This document shows, one piece after another, positions 34,267 to 43,220 of a DNA stretch of 64,000 bases. Each line of letters begins with the position of its first letter. Positions within the stretch are counted from its first letter, which is position 1. The stretch comes from Mesorhizobium sp. M4B.F.Ca.ET.203.01.1.1. GTDB lineage: Bacteria > Pseudomonadota > Alphaproteobacteria > Rhizobiales > Rhizobiaceae. Where the stretch lies: NCBI RefSeq assembly GCF_004791025.1, contig NZ_SRUO01000002.1:310001-374000 (forward strand). Reading direction: 5' to 3'. A model generated the notes under the pieces. The model was given only the letters and a program-made list of their open reading frames with translations. It searched no databases and had not been told where the DNA came from. Position numbers and translations under genes: made by a program.

Positions 34267-36015
34267 CTATTCCTGACTACTCAAGGCGGGCACTGCGCGG
34301 TCAGCACCTCCATCTTTGGAAGCGCTCGCGGCGACCGGCGAGCTCGCGGCGGTCGGCGACGAGCCCAAAACCGTCAGTTCCTCTTCGCCCACGAGGATAT
34401 TGACGAGGTCGCCTGGCTGCAACAGGGTCATGCCGACCGACTTGATGCTGACCGGCCCGGATGCCGATTGCCGCACGATTTGATAGGTTACGCTGCTCGC
34501 GTCCGTCGCCAACTGGGCGCTGCTCCCCGGCAACGCGTAGAGGACGCCTTCGCTGGAGTTCAACTCGCGCAAATTGGTCGCGATCTGGCTCTCCGTGGAC
34601 TCGATCTCAACCTCCAGATCGTTCGCAAGGTCGGCCCGGGTCCTTAGCGCCTCGGCCTCAAGTGAGGCGAGGCGCTGCTTGGCCATCGCGTACTGGTTGA
34701 GGGCGTCCTGCCGACGCTGTTCCGCGTCGGAGAGTTCGCTCCGGACCTGATCCATCACCGTCATGCTGACGACGTTGCGGTCCACGAGCGTGCGCATGCT
34801 GTTGACGCGGTCCTGGCGCAGCTTGACGAGTTCGTCGAGCGACTCCATGTGCCCATACGTGGTAACATCCTGCTTTGCCGCCTCCAGCGCACCCCTAATC
34901 GTGCGCTCGCGCTCTTTGCGGGCGGTGGCAATGGCCTTGCGCCGGTCGCTCTGCTCGTTGACGAGGTTGGCGGCTTCGGTCTCGCCAGCCAACTCCAGCA
35001 ACTGGCGCGGGATCTTGGGTTCCGTACCGTCGCGCTCGGCTTTCAGAACCGCCGTGCGGGCGAGCAACTTCGACATTTGATCGATCGCCCCGCTCCGCTT
35101 CTGGGTTTCGCGCACGGCTTCGATCTTCTGCCACGGCTGGCTGTCGCCCCGGTCGAGTCCGCCGGCCAGCGCGATGGCGTGCAGGATCGTCATGCCGGGC
35201 GCGTACTTAAACGAGCCTGGATTCTTGACCGGCCCCAGTACGTAGATGGGCGAGCGCTCCAGTGGCAGGATGTCGACCAACCCCTTGCGGCCCAGCAATT
35301 GGCCGAAGATTTCCGCTGAGTCAGCCTGTACTTGTCGCGTCGACCGATTGGCGACCGGAATGGAGCCAAGCAAGGGCACGGAAATCGTGCCGTCCTCTTG
35401 GACAACATACTCGCCGCTCAGTTCCGGACGCTGCACGATGCCGCGCAGGGCAGAGGCCGAGGACCCGTCCCCCCATTTGTCTTCCTCGACGTCGACGCGC
35501 TCGTAGAACACAACCTTGAGACGATCGCCGACGCTGAACAGACTTCCGGTTGGCAGGTCTGGCGCCGTGCTGACCGCTTTGGGGCGCGCGGCACTGGTGG
35601 GGACGGCAGGTACGACGCTCCCTTCGACCAAAGTCGCCTTCGGCGCATCCGGTCCCGACACGATTGCGCGGGAAGGTTCGGAGGTGGTTTGAACCGGTTG
35701 ATCTTGGGGTTCATCTTTCCAGCTGTCGATAGCAGCTGACGCCTTCTGCACAAGGGCTCCGGAGACATCCCCAACCCTCTGCGCCAACGCTTCGGAGACA
35801 GCCCCGGCCTTCTGCACCAGCGCAACCGAGACATCCTCGACCTTCTGTGTCACGCCTCCGGAAGCAACCTGGATGGCCTCCCAGTGTCTGACTGCGCCTC
35901 CTCCCAGGACGGTGACTCCGGAGAGCCCAACGACAAGCAGGATGGCCTTCACTCCCATGCGGCCAGCCGCCGGTGACAAGGGAGAGACAGGTTCGGAATT
36001 GTCATCTTTGGCCAT
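34267..36015 (-). CDS. ExoF-like polysaccharide export protein with long coiled coil
   Basis: A 582-residue protein with one N-terminal membrane segment (KAILLVVGLSGVTVLGG), a polysaccharide biosynthesis/export domain (about 157-240: LFSVGDRLKVVFYERV, GEYVVQEDGTISVPLLG), an SLBB-like part (PIYVLGPVKNPGSFKYAPG) and a helical region of about 200 residues. This is the ExoF architecture of rhizobial exopolysaccharide export. Between residues 62 and 94 it has three tandem 11-residue repeats (VSVALVQKAGA type). It opens the minus-strand block of GNAT, tRNA, phosphopantetheinyl transferase and adenylation genes, tying that block to polysaccharide export. A partner Wzc/ExoP kinase is not in the window. 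Confidence 0.87.
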   Translation of the reverse strand: MAKDDNSEPVSPLSPAAGRMGVKAILLVVGLSGVTVLGGGAVRHWEAIQVASGGVTQKVEDVSVALVQKAGAVSEALAQRVGDVSGALVQKASAAIDSWKDEPQDQPVQTTSEPSRAIVSGPDAPKATLVEGSVVPAVPTSAARPKAVSTAPDLPTGSLFSVGDRLKVVFYERVDVEEDKWGDGSSASALRGIVQRPELSGEYVVQEDGTISVPLLGSIPVANRSTRQVQADSAEIFGQLLGRKGLVDILPLERSPIYVLGPVKNPGSFKYAPGMTILHAIALAGGLDRGDSQPWQKIEAVRETQKRSGAIDQMSKLLARTAVLKAERDGTEPKIPRQLLELAGETEAANLVNEQSDRRKAIATARKERERTIRGALEAAKQDVTTYGHMESLDELVKLRQDRVNSMRTLVDRNVVSMTVMDQVRSELSDAEQRRQDALNQYAMAKQRLASLEAEALRTRADLANDLEVEIESTESQIATNLRELNSSEGVLYALPGSSAQLATDASSVTYQIVRQSASGPVSIKSVGMTLLQPGDLVNILVGEEELTVLGSSPTAASSPVAASASKDGGADRAVPALSSQE

Positions 36016-36495
36016 GGCGCGTGGCTTTCACCTTTTCAATGGTGGCAATCCCCTCCCGAACTGGTCGAGGCACGGGTCGTCGACGAGCAAGGCTCTCTGT
36101 TATCGTGATCCTTCACCGCCTGCGGCACAACTATCCCTTTGTGGGCACTCCTTCCGGATAAGCACCACTTTTGGCGAACTCGTCCAATGAGCAGATTGCT
36201 GCGAGGGATCACTCCTGCCGCTTATGGGCCGCGGCTCCCGCTCGGCACGCGGCAGCCGCACCGTGGGAAAACCAAGCCCGGCAAGCACTGCCGCGCGTCG
36301 AAAACCGCGATGGTGCAGGTCCGCTGCCCGCTCTATATGCCCTGTGCCAAGCCACTGGTTTCAGAAACCCGGGCAGGCTCGACAAGCGGCCCTACGCCTA
36401 ATGAGGGTATTTTGGGGTAGGGTTTCCCTAGCGTACCTTCAAAAAATGGGCGGTTGGCGCATCGAGCGCTTACCCGACGTGTTGGGGAAGTTACG
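36016..36495. promoter_or_regulatory. Divergent control region with a TAGGG-TTT-CCCTA palindrome
   Basis: These 480 bases separate the ExoF-like gene (minus) from a LuxR-type regulator (plus). No gene was recognised. At 36418-36430, 66 bases before the regulator start, lies the perfect inverted repeat TAGGG TTT CCCTA, and CCTAAT occurs at 36397-36402. Similar half-sites lie upstream of the other two LuxR-type genes, so this is a candidate operator for one of these regulators. Confidence 0.45.
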
Positions 36496-37302
36496 ATGAC
36501 AAAACAATCTTGTATGACAGTGCTTGTCGGGCCAAGCGAGTTACTCCGAGAAGGCCTTAGTAGAATCCTCGATGAAGCAAAATTTCGTATCATTTTCTCC
36601 GTGGCTTGCGTTCACGATCTTCTGCAGAAGCCACTACCCCAACACAGGCCCATCCTGCTCGTCATGGATGTCGGCGGTACCGATGCAGATGCTGAATTCG
36701 CACAAATTACTGATTTTAAAGCGATTTATCCGAACAGCCACGTCGTTGCGCTAGCCGACCACTCTCGATCGAGCGATATAGTTTCAGCTTTTCGTGCGGG
36801 GGCTGACGCATATTTGACAAAGGCCGCTGCTGCCGACACTTTCGTCAAAGCGCTCGAATTGGTTATGCTTGGTCAGACGGTTCTACCGGTGGAACCCTCG
36901 TCGTTTATTCGAGATATCAGGCAAGACGTGAAATATGATGCGTTGACTAATGATTTGACCGGCGTGGATATAAAAATTGAGAATGTAGAACGAGAACTAT
37001 CAATTTTATCAACCAGGGAAAAATGTATTCTGCGCTGCTTAATCGAAGGGGAGTCTAACAAGACAATCGCGCGCGAGATTAGAATTGCCGAAGCTACGGT
37101 GAAAGTGCATGTCAAAGCAATCCTTCGCAAGATTCGGGTTCGCAACCGTACGCAGGCTGCGGTTTGGGCGATGAACCATGGTGTGCTCACTCCCGCGTCG
37201 TCAGGCAACGAAAAGATGGAAACTCAGCCCTCTCGCTATCCGCAAGATCTATTTGAAGCACAAAAGGGGTACCGCTTTATCGAGAACGCTCATCCCGTGT
37301 AA
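36496..37302 (+). CDS. LuxR-type transcriptional regulator with atypical receiver domain
   Basis: A 268-residue protein: receiver-like domain (about 1-125) and LuxR/FixJ helix-turn-helix (about 165-230: LSTREKCILRCLIEGESNKT, EATVKVHVKAILRKIRVRNR). The receiver keeps a candidate phosphorylation Asp (LVMDVGG) and Lys (YLTKA), but the acidic pocket near the start, normally two Asp, reads VGPSELLREG. Phosphorylation by a kinase is therefore doubtful. ATG 36496 is preceded by GGGGAAG. The gene is clearly richer in A and T than its neighbours, suggesting a different origin. It is divergent from the exoF-like operon, which it may control. Confidence 0.85.
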   Translation: MTKQSCMTVLVGPSELLREGLSRILDEAKFRIIFSVACVHDLLQKPLPQHRPILLVMDVGGTDADAEFAQITDFKAIYPNSHVVALADHSRSSDIVSAFRAGADAYLTKAAAADTFVKALELVMLGQTVLPVEPSSFIRDIRQDVKYDALTNDLTGVDIKIENVERELSILSTREKCILRCLIEGESNKTIAREIRIAEATVKVHVKAILRKIRVRNRTQAAVWAMNHGVLTPASSGNEKMETQPSRYPQDLFEAQKGYRFIENAHPV

Positions 37303-37814
37303 CCCGCTATATTCGGGTTGATGCATTCCCCCTCAAAAAGATGCGGTGGAGACGGATCGCGATGGTGCGCATTTAACCCTCTCCAGGTTCGATGCCAGCG
37401 GAGGTCAACCAACTGGCCTGGAATGTCTTCCGCGATCATCTATGCTCGAATTGGGACGGCAACCTCCGCCAGCCGAATGCATACGTGCCGCTCACGGCCA
37501 GCGTGCGGGAACGCAAGATCGGACGCAGCGCGCCAAGGACTGGCTCGACCGCCAGACCTTCGTCGGGCTTGCGAGATTGCGCGACGCAGCCGAGCATTTC
37601 GCCGGGGCTTTCACGCTTCGGAAAGCCAGAATTCTTTGCGGGTTTCGCGCCAGAAACTAACAGTGGATCATGGAGTGAAAGGGCTTTGAACGTATCCGGC
37701 GATCTGCTAACAAACTTGCCTGTCGTCGTCCGGCGAAACAGTCATTTACAGGTAAGATAGGCACGGAATCAGCGATCCAAGCCAACGTATTTTTGCCGAT
37801 GCGTTCTGAGGGAA
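37303..37814. other. Intergenic region without a recognised gene
   Basis: These 512 bases hold several overlapping plus-strand frames (for example 37346-37660), none with a ribosome site or family match I recognise. The segment reading AKDWLDRQTFVGLARLRDAA could be part of a decayed gene. Confidence 0.3.
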
Positions 37815-38102
37815 TTGACTAAGGTGGGCCAAGCTGCACTTGCACCTGGATTTTCGCTCAACGAAGCTCGAATCGGAACGGTCGAGGGGGGAGAATCCGG
37901 CCTTCTTGTTTGGAAATTTGGCCAGTTGGTTGCTGTCCTCACCCGGATCGACGAGGAAGCCTATTCCACGAAGGGAAAATGGTTCCTCGAGACGGGCTTC
38001 GGATTGCTGAGCGGGCAGCACAAGAACTTCGACACGATCGAGGAAGCCGTAAGCTGGGTCGGCAAGTACACCTTCCCTAGCGCCGCCAACTCTGCAGATT
38101 GA
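37815..38102 (+). CDS. Small protein of unknown function (about 95 residues)
   Basis: A plus-strand frame with balanced composition: FSLNEARIGTVEGGESGLLV, then VAVLTRIDEEAYSTKGKWF and a Trp/Gly-rich end. There is no ATG. GAGGG lies close to TTG 37815 (2 bases) and 11 bases before GTG 37824; GTG is the better start. No signal peptide or domain was recognised. It is convergent with the next regulator gene and may be unrelated to the polysaccharide genes. Confidence 0.5.
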   Translation: MTKVGQAALAPGFSLNEARIGTVEGGESGLLVWKFGQLVAVLTRIDEEAYSTKGKWFLETGFGLLSGQHKNFDTIEEAVSWVGKYTFPSAANSAD

Positions 38103-38325
38103 TCGGCGGATTCCAAAACACCAGGCCTCCAGGCTCTCAGGAGTCCTCAAGACTCCGGCGCAATGTCAGCCGCGGCCGAGCTCGGCGTGCGGCCCACGGA
38201 CGTTACCCGTAGCGTTCCGGGGTCAGATGATTTTTGAGCTGGACGCGCGGACGCTCCGTTCCAGCGGCAACCCTGCATGTCGGCTCAGGGTCCACTGGAA
38301 CGGGAGGTTGTTCTATCCAACACGG

Positions 38326-39075
38326 TCACTTCTCGGCCAGCGTTCCTTCCGCGAAGAGATCGTTGACCTTGTAGGCGACTTCCGTGCGGTTGGTCGCCTT
38401 CAGTTTCTTCATGATATTTCGGATATGCACCTTCACGGTGCTTTCGCGCAGGTTCAGTTCGTAGGCGATGATCTTGTTCGCCTTACCGCGCCGGAGCGCC
38501 TGCGCTACTTCGGCCTGCCTGAGCGTGAACATTCCGGTAAAAGGCTGCGTGTCGCGGCTGCCTGAATCTATCAGATGCCGCATGGAGAGAACGCTGCTCG
38601 CCGGAACGAAGATGCCTCCGGCTGCCGCAAGGTTGATCGCCTCGACGCAGACATCGATCCCCACGGAGGTCGGAATGTAACCTCGCGCGCCGCATTCGAG
38701 AGCCGTCAGGATCTGTGTCAGCTCTTCGTTGTCGGCCAGGATGACCAAGGGGATTGATTTGAACTCGGACGATATGTGCCTGATCTCGTCCGCTATACCA
38801 CGATCGGTGACCTTCCGGCCGCCGAGGTTGAAGAGTATGGCGACAAGCGGAGGGGCCGAGCCCTTCTTCGTACGCCATTCTTCGATTGAACCCATGGCGG
38901 CGACCGCCATGCCGAGTTCGTGCTCTACAAGGGCCGATGCTAGACACTCGCGGTCTAAGGCCCTGCCATCCAAGATGAGCAGGCATTCCCTGCTGGAGGC
39001 ATTTTCGGTTCCGTTGGCTGGAACTCGCGGCTGATTGGCCGAAGCATAATTAGACAGTCCTACTGCGGTACTCAT
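38326..39075 (-). CDS. LuxR-type transcriptional regulator with degenerate receiver domain
   Basis: A 249-residue protein with an N-terminal receiver-like domain (about 30-150) and a C-terminal LuxR/FixJ helix-turn-helix (FTLRQAEVAQALRRGKANKI, ESTVKVHIRNIMKKLKATNR). At the place of the phosphorylation Asp the sequence is AILFNLGG (Asn), and the conserved Lys near GYIPT is missing, so activation by phosphorylation is unlikely. ATG 39075 follows GGGTGGG. The final helix-turn-helix is intact. It is probably a regulator of the surface glycan or secretion genes, like its two paralogues in the window. Confidence 0.85.
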   Translation of the reverse strand: MSTAVGLSNYASANQPRVPANGTENASSRECLLILDGRALDRECLASALVEHELGMAVAAMGSIEEWRTKKGSAPPLVAILFNLGGRKVTDRGIADEIRHISSEFKSIPLVILADNEELTQILTALECGARGYIPTSVGIDVCVEAINLAAAGGIFVPASSVLSMRHLIDSGSRDTQPFTGMFTLRQAEVAQALRRGKANKIIAYELNLRESTVKVHIRNIMKKLKATNRTEVAYKVNDLFAEGTLAEK

Positions 39076-39449
39076 ACTACCCACCCTTTCCCACACCGAG
39101 CCGCCTTCCGGCGGCCGACATAAACTCCTTGTCCTCTAGATTTGGAAGGTGATCCCCAACCCTACGCCAAAAGTTGACGCTCTTTTGCCCTAAGCCCTGG
39201 CGTCCTTGGCAGTTTCCCGGTTTGCCCCCGAAGAAACGGCTTGGGTAGTTTAGAACCAAATTATTAGGGGTCTCTAACATAGGTTAATTTTTAGTAAATT
39301 TCTGGTCGAAAGGCCTGCGCTGAGATGGGCTCTCGATGCATCGCAATTTGCTGCAAAAGGGGAGACATGGTCAGCCCGATGCACTGTGGCCTGGCGCCAC
39401 GGGGAGGCAAGCCACGAGAATAAGACTAGGCCGTAGCGGGAGAGAAACC
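39076..39449. promoter_or_regulatory. Upstream region of the second LuxR-type gene with a TTAGG-N4-TCTAA site
   Basis: At 39264-39277 the sequence TTAGGGGTCTCTAA forms an imperfect palindrome in an AT-rich stretch 190 bases upstream of the regulator at 38326-39075. It resembles sites ahead of the other two LuxR-type genes. The remaining bases show no gene. Confidence 0.4.
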
Positions 39450-40151
39450 CTACCGCAGGTACTCATTGTCGAACCCGGCAACCTTGACCAGATTCTTGCG
39501 GTTGAGGATTTCCACATGGCCTGCCTTGAAAGAGACGAGATCGGCCTTGCGAAGTTCGCTCAATGTCCGGTTCACATGAACCGTGGTCATTCCGAGGATG
39601 TCTGCCAGCTCGTGCTGAGTGAGGGGGCACTCGTATCTGCCATGGGCAGATAGGCCAACGGAGGACAGCCTCTCTTCCAATTCGAGCAGGAAATGAGCAG
39701 TGCGGCTCATCGCATTGCGCCGCCCGACATTCACCAGATGTTCGGCAAGGATGGCATTCAGGCGAGCGAGCGAGCAAGCGATCTTGTTGCCGAAGCTGCC
39801 CCCCGACAGAATGCGCTCGACGAGCACCTTCCTGGAAACCTCATGAACCGCCAGTTCCGTTATCGACGCCAGCGATGCGAAACGGGGTCCGTCGACGGAA
39901 CGGAAGCCGACAACGTCTCCCCACAGCGGAGTGTCGATGATCTGCCGTTCTCCGTCCAGCAGCCCGCGGTAGAGCAGGGCCCAACCCGATTTCACGATGA
40001 ATATTGTGTCGTCGTCATCATCCTGGCGGCACAGGACCGAGTGGGGTTTGTAGATCTTGGCGGTGCCGAGAAAATCATTGTTCGCCCACTCGTTCTTGGA
40101 CGATGTTTCCCCCGAATGATGTGACCCTATGAACTGCGACAGCGTCTGCAT
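39450..40151 (-). CDS. Crp/Fnr-family transcriptional regulator
   Basis: A 233-residue protein with a cyclic-nucleotide-binding-like domain (about 20-140: TIFIVKSGWALLYRGLLDGE, WGDVVGFRS) and a Crp-type winged helix (CPLTQHELADILGMTTVHVN then RTLSELRKADLV). It has no N-terminal Cys cluster, so it is not an oxygen-sensing Fnr. Similar proteins are numerous in rhizobia and respond to varied signals. It lies alone, downstream of the LuxR-type gene's promoter region, with no clear operon partner. Confidence 0.88.
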   Translation of the reverse strand: MQTLSQFIGSHHSGETSSKNEWANNDFLGTAKIYKPHSVLCRQDDDDDTIFIVKSGWALLYRGLLDGERQIIDTPLWGDVVGFRSVDGPRFASLASITELAVHEVSRKVLVERILSGGSFGNKIACSLARLNAILAEHLVNVGRRNAMSRTAHFLLELEERLSSVGLSAHGRYECPLTQHELADILGMTTVHVNRTLSELRKADLVSFKAGHVEILNRKNLVKVAGFDNEYLR

Positions 40152-40556
40152 GGAGACCCGCGAGTTTGTTTCAATTTATGCACAACCTACAATAGTTGCT
40201 TTCAAAAGGCCAGCTGTACACAACTTTGTGTGTTCTGGCCTTGCCGATGCATCGTGCCCCACCCGCCGCGCAAATCAGCCAATTGCATCAACGCTGCGCC
40301 GAACTTCAAAGTTCCGCATCCGGCATGGATGCGGGTCGAAAATGACTTTTTCCGCTTTGGCGATTGCGCGGCCCATCCGAGGAAGGCGGTGACTACCCGG
40401 CGCGCGGGCGCCGCGCGGCGAACACGCCGCGGCCTGTTCCCGGATAAGTTGAGAGGCAAGCGGGCTCCGCCTTAGGGCAGGCGTCGATGGCATCGACGGG
40501 ACAGCAGGGTCACCTCGTCCGCCGGCTTCGCGGACGCCGCCCGTGAAGTCCAAGTC
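40152..40556. other. Intergenic region without a recognised gene
   Basis: These 405 bases contain the Crp/Fnr gene promoter (AT-rich part 40165-40230). Open frames present look like chance. No repeat or hairpin of note was seen. Confidence 0.3.
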
Positions 40557-40781
40557 TCAGGCGTTTCCTTTGGGATTGGCGTCACGCAGCCACTGCGTCT
40601 CCAGGGCCGTTCCGTCGGCCCGGATCACCGTTTCGAAGGCGTCGATCAGTCTTTTGGCGGCTCTGCTTGCAATGTGTGACTCCGGGTATCTGGCCTTCAC
40701 CTCCCGGGCGCGGTCGTAGACTTCCTTGAGCTGCCGGAGTTGCTTGGCTCGCAGCGCACCCTGCATGACCTGGCCGGTCAT
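40557..40781 (-). CDS. Small helical protein of unknown function (74 residues)
   Basis: The protein is charged and mostly helical, with LRQLKEVYDRAREVKARYP then a Lys/Arg-rich middle. ATG 40781 follows a very strong ribosome site (GGAGGAGGAG), which decides the start against a longer frame to 40868. No family was recognised; no signal peptide or membrane segment. It stands alone. Confidence 0.6.
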   Translation of the reverse strand: MTGQVMQGALRAKQLRQLKEVYDRAREVKARYPESHIASRAAKRLIDAFETVIRADGTALETQWLRDANPKGNA

Positions 40782-41116
40782 ATCGTTTCTCCTCCTCCTC
40801 TCGGAACGCGAAGCAACCCGTCGACCGCCCGTGTGCTTGTGTCCTCCCAGCCGGCATCCAGCCAGCAAGGCAGCTTACATCGTGCCGAGGTCTCCAGCAC
40901 ATTGACCCCGCTTAAGCTTTAGTACGTATCGTCAGCCCGGCCGTGCGCAGGCTCATTCGGAAGGAGTATCGGCTGCCATCCTACTGCCGTGGGATGTCCA
41001 GCTACGTCCTTTGGCTTCCTTGTCCGGGCCCCTGGTCTGCCGAAGTAGGGGGGTGTGAAACACAGGCAGCCTGACGACATCCAACCCGCGACTTGTGCGA
41101 GAAAGGCCGAGCGACC
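40782..41116. other. Intergenic region without a recognised gene
   Basis: These 335 bases separate the small helical protein gene from the polymerase-like remnant. Nothing convincing was seen apart from the purine-rich ribosome site at 40785-40801 (minus strand). Confidence 0.3.
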
Positions 41117-41426
41117 ATGCAGGTCTCGATTCCGGGACTGACAGGGTGCGCTGCCATCTTGATTGTCGCTTACTATTCCCGCGGCATGTTGGTCATCGGA
41201 CTGATTGCATCCATGGCATTCGGCGCCACGGCTGCCATGATCCTTACGGCGCTCGAACGCGGCCCTGGCCGGCATAGTGGCGAGCTCGGTGTCGGCCGGC
41301 GGCGCCGGTCCAGGCATTCTCTTCTTCATAGCATTTGCTGTCGTTGCCACCGCGAGGGTTCGCGCCCGGCGCGCGATGGCTGCATTTGAACAGACTTGGC
41401 ATCGGCTGGTCACGCAGCCAATATGA
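41117..41426 (+). pseudogene. Frameshifted N-terminal remnant of an exopolysaccharide polymerase/O-antigen-ligase-like protein
   Basis: From ATG 41117 the frame reads MQVSIPGLTGCAAILIVAYY and SRGMLVIGLIASMAFGATAA, two membrane segments like the start of ExoQ-type polymerases. Near 41250-41260 the membrane character moves to another frame, which continues ALAGIVASSVSAGGAGPGIL then FFIAFAVVATARVRARRAMA and stops at 41424-41426. Removing one base at the GCTCGAACG stretch would join them. Only about 100 residues of an expected 400 or more exist, so it is a remnant even without the shift. Confidence 0.45.
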
Positions 41427-41660
41427 GCGGCTCGCCGACGGCGAAAATGGTGCGAAATTCGATCGCAGACGGCAGGGCAGGAGCGAGCCTCGATCATGCC
41501 AGCAATCGCGCCGGCACGCCGAGCAAGGACCGACCTCGGCAAGCCTCTGGTCGTTTGTACTCTGGCGCCATGTTATGACGCCGTTACGAGGCGCAGGGCA
41601 TCGCCGGCGCGCAGGCCGCGCCGGAGCTTACTTGCGCCCGTCCTTGCGGGCCGACGCCTG

Positions 41661-42417
41661 CTAGACCAGCGAGGTCCAGCTGTTGCTCGAGGCGAGGTGG
41701 CAATAGAGCATTCCCAGCGCGCCCGATTTCCTGAGGTCGAAGAAGGCCTCGTCGCTCAGTTTGTTGAACGCGACCTCGTCGATCACCTGGAAATCGGTGA
41801 GGTTCAGCACCTCGCCGCCCTCCAGTGTCACCTTGCTCTGGCGCGGCGCGAACAGGCCGTGCGCGTCGATCTTCTCGATCATGGCCCGCGTCGCGTTGAA
41901 GTCGGGCTGGAACTGGTTGCAGAAGGCCAGCGCCTGCCGGGTCGCCTCGGTCGGCTTGGTGCCGTTGAAGAAGGGCGCGATCTGGCCGCCATCCTCGCGG
42001 AACGGCGCCAGCAGCTGGTCGATGACGCGCTCGCTGGCGCGGTCGATGCCGGCCGGCCGTCTTGGTCTCGTCGGCGAGGATGAAGGGATAGCGCCGCACA
42101 TAGGCCGGAATGTAGTGCGGCTCGCTCCAGCGGCCGTCGGCATCGACGAACAGGTTCTCGTTCTGGCGCACGCCGGTGATGATCACTGGCGCCTTGGCGA
42201 CGCCGATGAAGACGATCGGATAGGAGCGCATCGCCGCCGGCATTTCCGAGGCCACCACGGGGATGGCATGGGCGGACAGGGCGAAGGAGAAGTCGGCACG
42301 CGCCGTCAGCCCGAGCGAGCCGTGCCGTATCGGGTTGAGCGCCTCGGGCTTCGAATAGAACAGCGGCAGCCCGGTATCCGCCGCGGCCGGTGCCGTCTGC
42401 GTCTTCAAATCACTCAT
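41661..42417 (-). pseudogene. sapC: SapC-family protein gene broken by a frameshift
   Basis: From ATG 42417 the frame gives PLFYSKPEALNPIRHGSLGL, VVASEMPAAMRSYPIVFIGV and VRRYPFILADETKT, the N-terminal half of SapC-family proteins. The second half (IDRASERVIDQLLAPFREDG to MLYCHLASSNSWTSL) is in another frame and ends at 41661. The shift lies at 42050-42060 in the slippery CCGGCCGGCC. A single indel or a sequencing error would explain it. SapC relatives are linked to surface layers or peptide resistance; the function here is unknown. Confidence 0.75.
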
Positions 42418-42444
42418 CCGTATCCTCCTCTGGCGCCATCTGGG

Positions 42445-42495
42445 TTTAGAGCAATTCCAGGAAAAGTGTGTAACGGTTTTCCGTCCGGGATTGCG
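42445..42495. repeat. Palindromic intergenic repeat (REP-like)
   Basis: GCAATTCCAGGAAAA and TTTTCCGTCCGGGATTGC form an imperfect inverted repeat around GTGTGTAACGG. From memory, close variants of this hairpin occur many times between genes of Mesorhizobium and relatives; only one copy was noticed here. The flanking bases 42418-42444 and 42496-42772 show no gene. Confidence 0.5.
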
Positions 42496-42772
42496 GCAAG
42501 GCAAGAAATAGAACGGCTCAACGTTTCCGCCAAACGATGAACCGCTCCGGTGACCCGCAAGCCGGTGACCATTCCGATCTCGCTGGCCGGCTTCACCGCC
42601 GCGATCGACAGGCTCGCAGCCGTGAAGTGATCAGGGAAGCCCGAACGGCTCCGAGTGCAATTGACCCCACCGCGATGATCGAGCCCGCTTGCGAAGAGTG
42701 GAGCGAACGGCGTCGATCGACTAGCTTCATGGTCCTCGGTCGCTTTCGAGCGAGCGCATCACGGAGGATCGG

Positions 42773-43151
42773 ATGGTGACGGGTGGCTGTCTTTGCCGGC
42801 GGCGTGCGTTACGAGATCGCGGGCGAGCTCTTCCAGCCGATCGCATGCCACTGCTCGCAATGCGCGCGCACCAGCGGCAATTTTGCCGTCATGACGGCAT
42901 GCCGGTCGTCGGATATCAGGCTGCTGACCTCGTCGACGTTCAGCTGGTACCGCTCGTCGCCCAAGGTCGAGCGCGGCTTCTGCTCGCGCTGCGGCGGCAA
43001 CCTGTTCTGGAAGGCGGAACCCGGCGCCGAGACCTATGTCACGGCCGGCACCCTCGACCGGCCGACCGGCCTTCGCCTTGGCGAGCACATCTTCGTCGGC
43101 TCGAAATCCGACTTCTACGAGCTGACCCTGCCCCAGAAGCATGAATGGTAG
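42773..43151 (+). pseudogene. GFA-family (Mss4-like, glutathione-dependent formaldehyde-activating) gene broken by a 1-base insertion
   Basis: ATG 42773 follows a strong GGAGGAT and starts MVTGGCLC, the zinc-binding CxC start of GFA proteins. One extra C near 42797 then shifts the frame; the family continues in the next frame as GGVRYEIAGELFQPIACHCS, then CARTSG and the second zinc pair FCSRCGGNLFW. The downstream part has an open frame from GTG 42783 but would lack the first zinc Cys pair. It is either a fresh pseudogene or a sequencing error. Neighbouring genes at 41117 and 41661 are also frameshifted. Confidence 0.75.
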
Positions 43152-43220
43152 GTTGCAAGAGCCTATCGTTCCCGGAAGCCGCGATTGAATGAGTCGCGAA
43201 CCGAGGCCAGTGTCCGGCGG

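Noticed and set aside
37346..37660. 104-codon plus-strand frame
   Set aside because: Overlaps other equally good frames; no ribosome site or family.
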